The notes under the pieces: generated by a model
What the model was told of the DNA's origin: nothing
Databases searched by the model: none
The model's input: only the letters and a program-made list of their open reading frames with translations
Shown: piece by piece, positions 8,376 to 16,373 of the stretch
How the letters are laid out: each line of letters opens with the position of its first letter
Numbering within the stretch: position 1 is the first letter of the stretch
Translations under genes and position numbers: made by a program
NCBI RefSeq assembly: GCF_024721115.1
Contig: NZ_JAMDHK010000005.1
Location: 1-64,000 of the forward strand
DNA: 64,000 nucleotides
DNA from: Salipiger pentaromativorans
Lineage (GTDB): Bacteria; Pseudomonadota; Alphaproteobacteria; Rhodobacterales; Rhodobacteraceae
Direction of reading: 5' to 3'

Positions 8376-8885
8376 GACGCTGTCTTCCTCTCCGTATCTT
8401 GCTTGGGCGCGGGCGCCATGGTCAGCGCGGGCGCGACCATGGGGTCGCCTCCGGTGCCGCGGCGCTGAACCGCCGTCTGCCGGTCGCTCCCAGCGCCCGC
8501 CGAAACGATCCGAGATGCCGGATCCCTGCCCAGACCGCACTCGACCGGCACCCCCTCTCGACAGACCGCCAGACAGACGGTATCCCGACCTCCCGGGCAA
8601 AGCCTCCGGGCAGGCAGACGCCCTGACTACGGGCCAGGTATCGCGGTTCATTCATGGGGACTCGGCCTCCAGCGGAACTCTGTGAGACTCAGCCTGCGCT
8701 ACGAAGGCGGTAGAGCGCTAATACCAATTTCTGATGAGTTATGCGTAATTGGCATTGGGTGTCGCGCGCATCGGAATTGTAAAATCGGGTTTCCACTCAC
8801 CGCCACAGGTGCGCTCCGCAGGGTGCGCCGCAAGCGGTGACCAAAGGCGAGCCACAACGGTGGCGGGCCGCGAACGGGGAGACCG
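8376..8885. promoter_or_regulatory. Divergent control region with long minus-strand leader
   Basis: This 510-bp gap separates the leftward DUF1989-importer operon from the rightward molybdenum hydroxylase operon and holds the best copy of the 37-bp palindrome at 8720. The rightward promoter may use TGTAAAAT at 8779-8786 as its -10. The leftward transcript would carry an approximately 320-nt leader. That leader contains a perfect inverted repeat, CCATGGTC at 8416-8423 with its complement at 8435-8442, just upstream of the ribosome-binding site. It also has short stretches resembling ykkC/guanidine-I boxes between 8589 and 8684 (see findings). I see no gene here. Confidence 0.5.
8720..8756. promoter_or_regulatory. 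Shared 37-bp palindromic element, copy B (best copy)
   Basis: The 10-bp outer arms AATACCAATT and AATTGGCATT are complementary at 9 of 10 positions around the centre ATGAGTTAT. The element matches the copy at 20860 at 26 of 37 positions and the copy at 345 at 25 of 37, without gaps. It lies 129 bp before the GTG of the hydroxylase operon and 345 bp before the start of the leftward operon, so one site could control both. Confidence 0.65.
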
Positions 8886-11201
8886 GTGCCGGTGAAAGAC
8901 GACTCTCAACCCGCAGACTACCGCTGGGTCGGAAAGCGGCTCGACCGCCCCGACGGCGCGGACAAGGTGACCGGGCGGGCGCGTTTCGGCGCCGACATCC
9001 ACCTGCCCGGCGAGCTTGTCGGAAAATGCCTCCTGTCGCCGCATCCCCATGCCCGCATCCTGCGCATCGACACCGGAAAGGCCCGCGCCCTGCCGGGGGT
9101 CAAGGCGGTGGTGACCGGCGCGGATTTCCCGGTGCTGGAGGACAGGCCGACGCCGGTGGCCGACTACGCCTTCAACCTCTGGGATCAGGCGCGCACGCTG
9201 ATGGCGCGCGACAAGGTGCTGTTCGACGGTCACCCCGTCGCCGCCGTCGCCGCGACCACCGAGGATGTGGCCCAACAGGCGCTGGCGCTGATCGAGGTCG
9301 CATACGAGATCCTCCCCCATGTGACCGATCTGGAGGCGGCGATGGCGCCCGATGCGCCGCTGCTGCACGAAACCATGATCACCACGGGCGTCGCGCCCGG
9401 ACCGGCGGCACCCTCGAACATCGTGGCCCGCACCATGCTTGAGCGCGGCAATATCGACGCCGGGTTCGAGGCCGCGGACATCGTCGTCGAACGCGAATTC
9501 CGCAGCAAACCCGTGCATCAGGGCTATATCGAGCCGCATGCCTGCATCGCCAGCGTGGCCGAGGACGGGCGCGCCGAGCTCTGGACCTGCACGCAGGGCC
9601 CGTGGATCGACCGCGCCTTCTGCGCCGGGATTCTCGGCTGGGAAATGTCCGATCTCAAGGTCGTCGCGACCGAGATCGGCGGCGGCTTCGGCGGCAAGCT
9701 CACCGTCTATGACGAACCCATCGCGCTGCGGCTGTCGCAGCTCACTCGTAAACCCGTCCGCATGGTCATGACCCGCAGCGAGGTGCTGCGGCGCACCGGC
9801 CCGACCTCCGGGTCGCTCTACCGCGTCCGGCTTGGTGCAAAATCCGACGGCACGCTGGTGGCGGCGGATTGCGAGATGATCCTCGAGACCGGCGCCTTTC
9901 CCGGTTCTCCGCTCGGCACCGCCCGCGCCATCGCCTTCACCCATCTCGACATCCCGAATCTCCGCCTGTCCTCGGCCGAGGTGGTCTCGAATCGCCCCAG
10001 CGTGCAGGCCTACCGCGCGCCGGGCGGGCCGATCACCTGCTATGCGCAGGAAAGCGTCATGGACGAGATGGCTGAAAAACTGGGCATCTCCCCCTTCGCG
10101 CTCATCCGAAAGAACGCGGTGCGCGAAGGCACGGTCAGCCTGGCGGGCTTTCCGCTCGAAAATCTCGGGCTGGCACAGGTGCTCGACGCGGCGGAGGCGC
10201 TGGAGCATCTGAAAACGCCGCTCGGCCCGACGCAGGGGCGCGGCATCGCCACCTCTTACTGGAAAAACGGCGGCGGGCAGACCTCGGTATCGGCCATTCT
10301 CAACGAGGACGGCACGGTGAATGTCGGCATCGGCACGCCCGACATCGGCGGGCTGCGCGCCTCGGTCTCGATGATGGTCGCCGAAACGATGGGCGTGCCC
10401 TACGACAAGGTCACCACCACAATCGCCGACACCTCGCAGCTTGGGTTCAACTCCTTCACCGCCGGAAGCCGCACCGCCTATGCGGTGGGGCTTGCCGTGG
10501 TCGGCGCCTCCAAAGACCTGATCGCGCAGGTCTGCGAACGCGCCGCGAAGATGTGGGATCTTCCGCCCGAGGCGGTGGATTACGCCGATGGCATGCTGCG
10601 CCCCGCCGGTCCCAATGCCGGCGCGCACGATCCGGTGCCACTTGCCACCATCGCCGCCGGTTTCGCCAAAAGCGGCGGCCCGATCATGGGAAAATTCACC
10701 ACCGACGGCCCCGGCGCGGGGCCGAACTTTGCCACTCATATCGCCGATGTCGAGGTCGACCCCGAGACCGGCGGCGTCACGGTGCTGCGCTATTCCATCG
10801 TCGTCGATGTGGGCCGCGCCATCCATCCTGACTACGTGGAGGGCCAGAACCAGGGCGGTGCCGCGCAGGGCATCGGCTGGGCGCTGAACGAGGAATATGT
10901 CTATGGCGCCGACGGGCGCCTGCAGAACACCGGGTTTCTCGACTACCGCATGCCGGTGGCGCCCGATCTGCCGATGATCGGCTGCACGCTGGTCGAGGTG
11001 CCCAACCCGAACCACCCGTTCGGCGTGCGCGGCGTGGGCGAGGTCTCCATCGTCCCGAGCGTCGCCGCCGTCGCCAATGCGGTCAAGGATGCGACCGGGC
11101 TGCGCTTTTTCGAGATCCCGATGTCGCCGCCCCGCGTTCTGGCACGCATCGCCGGGGCCCGCGCCGCCAAAGATCCGTCGCTGAAGCCCGCCTTCCGCTG
11201 A
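8886..11201 (+). CDS. Xanthine dehydrogenase-family molybdopterin-binding (large) subunit
   Basis: This 771-residue molybdenum-cofactor subunit belongs to the xanthine dehydrogenase/aldehyde oxidase superfamily, which hydroxylates N-heterocycles or aldehydes using water. It shows EIGGGFGGK near residue 262, the active-site loop AYRAPGGP near 377, and the catalytic glutamate motif GVGE near 718. The loop lacks the cysteine of true CO dehydrogenases, so a CoxL function is unlikely. The start is GTG, either at 8886 or at 8892; the second has the better spacing (10 nt) from GGGGAG at 8876. The FAD subunit follows 39 bp downstream and the iron-sulfur subunit after that, an L-M-S order. Copy B of the palindrome lies upstream. 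The substrate is unknown. Confidence 0.9.
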   Translation: MPVKDDSQPADYRWVGKRLDRPDGADKVTGRARFGADIHLPGELVGKCLLSPHPHARILRIDTGKARALPGVKAVVTGADFPVLEDRPTPVADYAFNLWDQARTLMARDKVLFDGHPVAAVAATTEDVAQQALALIEVAYEILPHVTDLEAAMAPDAPLLHETMITTGVAPGPAAPSNIVARTMLERGNIDAGFEAADIVVEREFRSKPVHQGYIEPHACIASVAEDGRAELWTCTQGPWIDRAFCAGILGWEMSDLKVVATEIGGGFGGKLTVYDEPIALRLSQLTRKPVRMVMTRSEVLRRTGPTSGSLYRVRLGAKSDGTLVAADCEMILETGAFPGSPLGTARAIAFTHLDIPNLRLSSAEVVSNRPSVQAYRAPGGPITCYAQESVMDEMAEKLGISPFALIRKNAVREGTVSLAGFPLENLGLAQVLDAAEALEHLKTPLGPTQGRGIATSYWKNGGGQTSVSAILNEDGTVNVGIGTPDIGGLRASVSMMVAETMGVPYDKVTTTIADTSQLGFNSFTAGSRTAYAVGLAVVGASKDLIAQVCERAAKMWDLPPEAVDYADGMLRPAGPNAGAHDPVPLATIAAGFAKSGGPIMGKFTTDGPGAGPNFATHIADVEVDPETGGVTVLRYSIVVDVGRAIHPDYVEGQNQGGAAQGIGWALNEEYVYGADGRLQNTGFLDYRMPVAPDLPMIGCTLVEVPNPNHPFGVRGVGEVSIVPSVAAVANAVKDATGLRFFEIPMSPPRVLARIAGARAAKDPSLKPAFR

Positions 11202-11240
11202 CCCGCCCTGCCCCACTCGTTCAAGGACACCGAATCCGCC

Positions 11241-12101
11241 ATGCAGTATTTCAGACCAACCACGCTCGAGGACGCGGTGGCGCATCTGCGGGCACACGGC
11301 CCCGGCGTGACGATCCTGGCCGGCGGCACCGACCTTGTCGTGCAGATCCGCGCGGGGCTGCGGGCGCCCGAGGCGGTGATGGACATCAAGCGCATCGCCC
11401 CGCTGTCGGAAATCACCCGCACGGAAGAGGGCGGCTGGCGCATCGGCGCGGCGGTCTCCGGCGCCGAGATCTCCGCCCATGCGGGGCTTTGCGCCGACTG
11501 GCCCGGTCTGGTCGAGGGCGTGGGGCTGATCGGCTCGATGCAGGTGCAAAGCCGCGCGACCCCTGTGGGCAATCTCTGCAACGCCTCTCCTGCGGCGGAT
11601 TCCGTGCCCGCCATGATCGCCGCCGGGGCGACGGTCTATGTGCTGGGGCCGAACGGGATGCGCAAGATCCCCGTGGAAGAGGTGGCGCAGGGGCCGGGCA
11701 AGACCTCGCTGCGCGCCGGAGAGCTTGTGACCTCGGTCACCCTGCCCCGCCGGGCGGCGCGGTCGGCGGATGCCTATCTGCGCTTTACGCCGCGCGCCGA
11801 AATGGACATCGCCGTGGCTGGCGCCGCCGTGAACCTGACGCTCGATGACAGCGGGCGCTGCACCTTCGCGCGCGTCGCGCTCGGCGCGGTGGCCCCGAAA
11901 GCGCTTCTCGTGCCCGAGGCGGGGGCGGCGCTGGTCGGCACCATGCTCGAAAGCGACGCGCTTCGGCGGATGGCCGCCGCCGTCACCGCCGCCTGCGCCC
12001 CCATCGACGACAAGCGCGGCACCGCAACCTACCGGACCGCCATCGCGCCGGTGCTCGCGCGCCGCGCCGTGGCGCTGGCCCAAACCCGCGCGGCGGCCTG
12101 A
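11241..12101 (+). CDS. Xanthine dehydrogenase-family FAD-binding (medium) subunit
   Basis: This 286-residue FAD subunit passes electrons from the 2Fe-2S centres to the final acceptor. The FAD pyrophosphate loop LAGGTDL lies near residue 26 and the second FAD motif GNLCNASPAAD near 111, both typical of CoxM/XdhB-type proteins. The C-terminal CO_deh_flav_C domain begins about residue 175. It sits between the molybdenum subunit and the iron-sulfur subunit (10 bp gap downstream), completing a heterotrimer of cytosolic type with no signal peptide. Confidence 0.9.
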   Translation: MQYFRPTTLEDAVAHLRAHGPGVTILAGGTDLVVQIRAGLRAPEAVMDIKRIAPLSEITRTEEGGWRIGAAVSGAEISAHAGLCADWPGLVEGVGLIGSMQVQSRATPVGNLCNASPAADSVPAMIAAGATVYVLGPNGMRKIPVEEVAQGPGKTSLRAGELVTSVTLPRRAARSADAYLRFTPRAEMDIAVAGAAVNLTLDDSGRCTFARVALGAVAPKALLVPEAGAALVGTMLESDALRRMAAAVTAACAPIDDKRGTATYRTAIAPVLARRAVALAQTRAAA

Positions 12102-12111
12102 GGAGACAGCC

Positions 12112-12597
12112 ATGCCAAAGATCCACGTCACCACGACCGTCAACGGCGGCGAGACCGAATTTCTCTGCGAGGCGCATCACACGCTGCTGTCGGTGCTGCG
12201 CGACACGCTGGGCCTCACCGGCACGAAAGAGGGCTGCGGGTCGGGCGACTGCGGCGCCTGCTCGGTGAACATGAACGGGCGCGTCGTCTGCGCCTGCCTC
12301 GTCCTCGCGCCCGAGGCCGAGGGCGCCACGATCGAAACCGTCGAGGGGCTGGCCGGGGAGGCGGGGATGCACCCGGTCCAGCGGGCCTTTATCGAGACGG
12401 CGGCGCTGCAATGCGGCTTCTGCACGCCGGGGTTTATGGTCGCGGCCAAGGATCTGCTGGCGCGCAACCCGGACCCCAGCGAAACCGAGATCCGCTACTG
12501 GCTGGCCGGGAATCTCTGCCGCTGCACCGGCTACGACAAGATCGTCCGCGCCGTGCAGAAGGCGGCGCGGGAGCCTGGACGCCACGCGCGGACCTGA
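12112..12597 (+). CDS. Xanthine dehydrogenase-family 2Fe-2S (small) subunit
   Basis: This 161-residue iron-sulfur subunit starts at the ATG at 12112, with AGGAGA at 12101 just upstream. The first, plant-ferredoxin-like 2Fe-2S cluster is bound by EGCGSGDCGACSV (near 42) and a further Cys near 62. The second is bound by QCGFCTPG (near 102) and the LCRCTGY motif (near 136), the standard pattern for CoxS/XdhC-type subunits. It ends only 5 bp from the convergent end of the LysR gene, so the operon and the regulator gene are tail to tail. Confidence 0.92.
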   Translation: MPKIHVTTTVNGGETEFLCEAHHTLLSVLRDTLGLTGTKEGCGSGDCGACSVNMNGRVVCACLVLAPEAEGATIETVEGLAGEAGMHPVQRAFIETAALQCGFCTPGFMVAAKDLLARNPDPSETEIRYWLAGNLCRCTGYDKIVRAVQKAAREPGRHART

Positions 12598-12602
12598 CGC
12601 GC

Positions 12603-13532
12603 TCAGCCGCGCGCCGCGGCCCCGGTTTCGTCGTGGTCCGGCAGACCCGCCCAGAACTGTTCGAAGGACGAGATGCCGATGCTCCGGCGCCGCAGCGCCA
12701 GAACCTTCAGATCCACGTCTTTCGAATTGAATGACAGAATGCGCAGCTGGCCGCTTTCGACCTCGTGCCGGATGACGCTCATCGGCAGCCAGCCGACGCC
12801 CCGTCCCGCCAGGATCATCCGCTTGATGCCTTCGGTGAAGGTGCTTTCATAGGCGGTCACCAGCGTCATCCCCTGCTCGGCCATGCCCGCCATCAGACGG
12901 GTCTGAAGCTTGGCCAGAAAGCATTCGGGAGAATAGGAGATCAGCGGCACCTCGGCCTTGCCCTGCCAGGTCCGTCCGGTCGTCAGCTCGGTATAGCTGT
13001 CGGGCGCGCAGACGAAGCAGAGCTTTTCCAGCTCGATGGTCTTGCAGACGATCTGCCCGTTCTGCGGCACCGGCGGGCCGAAGGCATGGGAATAGCAAAA
13101 GGCGACATCGCAGCGCCCGGACACAAGCGTCTCGATGCAGCCGTGAAAATCCGTCTCGTGCATCCTTGTGCGCAGCTCGGTCTTTGCCTTGGTCGGCGTG
13201 GCAAGAATGTCGGGCAGAATGTTCAGGGCGATGGTGTGAAACGCGCTGATGGACAGCGTATATTCGTCATTGCCGGACTGCTGCCGGCAATCGTCGCGCA
13301 CGCGGTACATGTCGCGGATAAGATCGCGCCCGACCTCGAGAAAGGTCTCTCCGGCGGCGGTCAGCTTGATGGGGTATTCGTTGCGGTCGACCAGTTCCGT
13401 ACCGACCCAGTTTTCCAGCGCCTGAATACGGCGGCTGAACGCGGGCTGGGTGACGTGACGCGCCGCCGCCGCCATCGAGAAGTTGCGCGTGGCCGCCAGC
13501 TCAACGAAATCCTCAAGCCATTTCAATTCCAT
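12603..13532 (-). CDS. LysR-family transcriptional regulator of the amine locus
   Basis: This 309-residue LysR-type regulator starts at the ATG at 13532, giving the canonical N terminus MELKWLEDFVELA. An upstream in-frame start at 13592 would add 20 unlikely residues. The winged helix-turn-helix (residues 1-60) contains RNFSMAAAARHVTQPAFSRR, and the C-terminal effector-binding domain runs from about 90 to 295. It is the only regulator gene inside the accessory locus, lying between the hydroxylase operon and the aldehyde dehydrogenase operon. It is therefore the best candidate to bind the shared palindromes at 345, 8720 and 20860, which is inference. A terminator-like hairpin at 13609-13634 separates it from the upstream aldehyde dehydrogenase operon, suggesting its own promoter. 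Confidence 0.9.
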   Translation of the reverse strand: MELKWLEDFVELAATRNFSMAAAARHVTQPAFSRRIQALENWVGTELVDRNEYPIKLTAAGETFLEVGRDLIRDMYRVRDDCRQQSGNDEYTLSISAFHTIALNILPDILATPTKAKTELRTRMHETDFHGCIETLVSGRCDVAFCYSHAFGPPVPQNGQIVCKTIELEKLCFVCAPDSYTELTTGRTWQGKAEVPLISYSPECFLAKLQTRLMAGMAEQGMTLVTAYESTFTEGIKRMILAGRGVGWLPMSVIRHEVESGQLRILSFNSKDVDLKVLALRRRSIGISSFEQFWAGLPDHDETGAAARG

Positions 13533-13608
13533 CCGGTCACATGTCTCCAAGATCGCGCAAGCCGCCCCCGATGCTACTGCACGGAAAATCAACTTGCCAC
13601 CAAAGACG

Positions 13609-13634
13609 GACCGGCCCTGTCAAACGGGCCGGTC
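13609..13634 (-). terminator. Terminator-like hairpin after the aldehyde dehydrogenase operon
   Basis: GACCGGCCC at 13609-13617 pairs perfectly with 13626-13634 around an 8-nt loop. It lies 42 bp past the end of the aldehyde dehydrogenase gene and about 77 bp before the LysR start. The trailing sequence is only weakly T-rich, so termination may be partial. Confidence 0.55.
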
Positions 13635-13675
13635 GCGCGCTGCGAACTGCCTGCATCGCAGGCCCGGCTCCGGGA

Positions 13676-15151
13676 TCAGAGATTGTTGATGTAGACGCTC
13701 TTCTCGTAGAGGAAGGCCTCGATGTGATCGCGCCCGCCCTTCATGCCGTAACCGCTTTGCTTGTAACCGCTGAAGCCCACCGCCGGATCCGCAAGCCCGT
13801 AGGCGTTGACCCAGAGCTTCCCGGCCTTCATGCCGTGGATCATCCGGGTCGCGGTGCCGAGGCTGCTTGTCCAGACCGCACCGGCAAGCCCGTAGCTCGT
13901 GTCATTGGCCAGACGCAGCGCCTCCTCCTCGGTATCGAAGGGGATCACCGAGGCGACCGGCCCGAAGATCTCTTCGCGCGCGATGGTCATATCATTGGTC
14001 ACGCCGCCGAAAATCGTGGGCTCCATGAAATAGCCCTGCGCCAGCGCGCCTCCGACGCGATGGCCGCCTGCGCTCAGCCTCGCGCCTTCCTGATGGCCGC
14101 TCTCGACATAGCCCATGACGCGTTCGAGCTGCCGTTCCGAGACCAGCGGCCCGAGCTGGGTTTCCGAATCGAAGGGATCGCCGACGCGGATGGTCTTGGT
14201 ATAGGCGGCCATGGCCTCCAGGAACGCCTCCTGAATCCCGCGCTGGACGAACACCCGCGTGCCCGCGGAGCAGATCTGGCCGGAGTTTGTAAACACCCCC
14301 ATCGCGGCGCCCGGCACCGCGCGGTCGAGATCGGCATCCGCAAAGACGATGTCGGGCGACTTGCCGCCCAGCTCGACCTGAATGCGCTTCATGTTTCCGG
14401 CCGAGGCCCGGATGATCTCGCGCCCGGTCTGGGTGGAGCCGGTAAAGGCGATGCGGTCCACATCCATATGCGCGGCGAGCGCGGCCCCCGCCTCGGTGCC
14501 GTAGCCGGTCACGACGTTGATCACCCCTTCGGGCACCCCGGCCTCCATCAGCAGCTCGGCGGTGCGCAGCGTGGTGAGCGAGGCATCCTCCGCCGGTTTG
14601 ATCACCGCCGTGCAGCCGGTCGCCAGAGCGCCCCCCATGATCCACCACATGCTCAGCAGCGGCGCGTTCCAGGGGATGATCCCGCCGACCACCCCCACCG
14701 GCGCCTTGAGCGTCAGCGTGGTGAAGCTGCCCTTGAGCGAGTTCGGAATGGTCGTGCCGGTCCAGTTGACCGCCTGGCTGCCGAAATACTGGACCAGCTG
14801 GACCAGGCTGCCCTTCATGCCCAGCACGCGGGCATGCGGCGCCCCCATGTCCATCGACTCGAGCATGGCAAGCTCGTCGTAATTGCTCTCGAGCACCTCG
14901 GCCGCGCGCATCAGCAGCATCATGCGCTGATTGGGCGTGAACCGGCTCCATGGCCCCTCGAACGCCCGGCGCGCCGACGCCACGGCGCGGTCGATGTCCT
15001 CCGGGCCTCCGCGCGCCAGCGTCGCCAGAACCGTGCCCGTCGCGGGGTTCCAGGTGTCGAGCGTCTCTCCCGACACGGACGGATGCCAGGCACCGCCGAT
15101 AAAGTGCTGCTTCGCGGGATTGCCCAAAGCCGCGGGAACAGGAGCAGTCAT
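13676..15151 (-). CDS. NAD(P)-dependent aldehyde dehydrogenase
   Basis: This member of the aldehyde dehydrogenase superfamily oxidises aldehydes to acids. I prefer the ATG at 15151 (491 residues), which has AAGGA 8 nt upstream, over 15184. Motifs visible in the 491-residue form are PWNAP near 156, ELGGKSPDIV with the general-base glutamate near 257, and NSGQICSAG with the catalytic cysteine near 291. The C terminus ends in the oligomerisation strand typical of betaine/aminobutyraldehyde-type enzymes. It is the last gene of the leftward operon that starts with a class III aminotransferase. It could therefore oxidise the aldehyde formed by transamination or by the flavin amine oxidoreductase, as in polyamine routes, though the substrate is not proven. 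Confidence 0.92.
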   Translation of the reverse strand: MTAPVPAALGNPAKQHFIGGAWHPSVSGETLDTWNPATGTVLATLARGGPEDIDRAVASARRAFEGPWSRFTPNQRMMLLMRAAEVLESNYDELAMLESMDMGAPHARVLGMKGSLVQLVQYFGSQAVNWTGTTIPNSLKGSFTTLTLKAPVGVVGGIIPWNAPLLSMWWIMGGALATGCTAVIKPAEDASLTTLRTAELLMEAGVPEGVINVVTGYGTEAGAALAAHMDVDRIAFTGSTQTGREIIRASAGNMKRIQVELGGKSPDIVFADADLDRAVPGAAMGVFTNSGQICSAGTRVFVQRGIQEAFLEAMAAYTKTIRVGDPFDSETQLGPLVSERQLERVMGYVESGHQEGARLSAGGHRVGGALAQGYFMEPTIFGGVTNDMTIAREEIFGPVASVIPFDTEEEALRLANDTSYGLAGAVWTSSLGTATRMIHGMKAGKLWVNAYGLADPAVGFSGYKQSGYGMKGGRDHIEAFLYEKSVYINNL

Positions 15152-15232
15152 GAGTTCGGTCCTTTTTCTCAGATGAAACCGCATTCGGTGCCAAGGGCGC
15201 AGACTGTCATCGCTCTGCCTGCCCGTGGTGTC

Positions 15233-16312
15233 TCAGCCGTCCGGCAGCAGCAGCGCGTCGTCCGGGTCCCAGAAGACACGGCATCGGTCGCCGATCTGCC
15301 AGGCGGTGGATCCCGAGCGGTTCAGCACCTTCACGCTCAGACGTTCGGAGCCGATGCCGACCGACAGCATCGAGCTGTCCCCGACATAGGTCAGATCCTC
15401 GATCCGGCCGTCGAGCCGGCCCGGACCACCCGCCCCCTCCGGCGGCTCGATACGGATGTTCTCGGGCCGGACGAAGACGACCGGATCGCCCGCCGTATCG
15501 GCCCCGGCGGCAACCGGCACGGGCTGACCCTGCGCATTGCGGAAGCCGCCGTCTGCCCGTGTCACGCGGATGAAGTTGGACTCGCCCATGAAGCTCGCGA
15601 CGAAACGGTCCGTCGGGTGCCGGTAGATCTCCTCCGGCGCGGCAAGCTGATGCACCCGGCCCGCCGACATCACGGCGATGCGGTCGGACATCGCAAGCGC
15701 CTCGTCCTGATCGTGGGTGACGTAGATCATCGTCTTGCCCATCCGGCGGTGCAGGAAACGGATCTCTTCCTGAAGGTGCTGCCGCAGCTTCTTGTCCAGC
15801 GCCCCCAGCGGCTCGTCGAGCAGCAGGACGGGCGGATCGAAAACCAGCGCGCGCGCAATCGCCACCCGCTGCTGCTGCCCGCCGGAGAGCTGCGAGGGAT
15901 AGCGGTCGGCGAAGGGCGCAAGCTGGACCAGATCCAGCATCCGGGCGACACGCTCGGCGATCGCCGACCGCCCGGCCCGGCGCATGCGCAACGGGTAGGC
16001 GACGTTTTCGGCGACGGTCATATGCGGGAAGAGCGCGTAGTTCTGAAAGATGATCCCCAGCTCGCGCCGGTGCGCGGGCAGGCGGGTGATGTCCTTGCCG
16101 TCGAGCGTGATCGCCCCCCGGTCGGGGATCTCGAAGCCCGCGACCATCATCAGCGTGGTCGTCTTGCCCGAACCGCTGGGCCCGAGGAAAGAGATGAACT
16201 CGCCCGGCGCGATGTCCATCGACACGTCATCGACGGCAACGAAGGTGCCATAGTGGCGGCTCACGCCCTTCAGCGAAACCTGCCCCAGCAGGGCGGGGGT
16301 GTCTGTCGTCAT
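15233..16312 (-). CDS. Second polyamine-type ABC transporter ATPase (PotA-like)
   Basis: This 359-residue ATPase starts at the ATG at 16312, preceded by AAGGAG. The frame also contains a TTG 27 bp further upstream. Walker A GPSGSGKT lies near residue 44, the signature LSGGQQQR near 140, Walker B VLLLDEP near 160 and YVTHDQDEA near 194. The TOBE-type C-terminal domain begins about residue 240. It energises the fused permease encoded 61 bp upstream and the binding protein before it. It is a paralogue of the ATPase at 6497-7660, so the locus holds two separate importers of the same class. Confidence 0.92.
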   Translation of the reverse strand: MTTDTPALLGQVSLKGVSRHYGTFVAVDDVSMDIAPGEFISFLGPSGSGKTTTLMMVAGFEIPDRGAITLDGKDITRLPAHRRELGIIFQNYALFPHMTVAENVAYPLRMRRAGRSAIAERVARMLDLVQLAPFADRYPSQLSGGQQQRVAIARALVFDPPVLLLDEPLGALDKKLRQHLQEEIRFLHRRMGKTMIYVTHDQDEALAMSDRIAVMSAGRVHQLAAPEEIYRHPTDRFVASFMGESNFIRVTRADGGFRNAQGQPVPVAAGADTAGDPVVFVRPENIRIEPPEGAGGPGRLDGRIEDLTYVGDSSMLSVGIGSERLSVKVLNRSGSTAWQIGDRCRVFWDPDDALLLPDG

Positions 16313-16373
16313 GGAAGGCAAACTCCTTGGCCGCGGCAAACGGCCGGTCTTGCGGAAACGCGCGGGCCGTCCG

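Noticed and set aside
8376-8651. N-terminal 92-residue extension of the DUF1989 protein
   Set aside because: The family has no such domain, the residues are Arg/Gly-rich, and a GTG with a suitable ribosome-binding site lies at the family's usual start.
8739-12143. 1134-residue open frame antisense to the molybdenum hydroxylase operon
   Set aside because: It is Arg/Gly/His-rich without domains and lies opposite three well-supported genes. Long antisense frames are expected in GC-rich DNA. The same applies to frames opposite the genes at 13541-16411, 38684-41215 and 48884-51832.
8886-12597. Carbon monoxide dehydrogenase
   Set aside because: The active-site loop AYRAPGGP lacks the cysteine that holds copper in CoxL, and the gene order is L-M-S rather than M-S-L.
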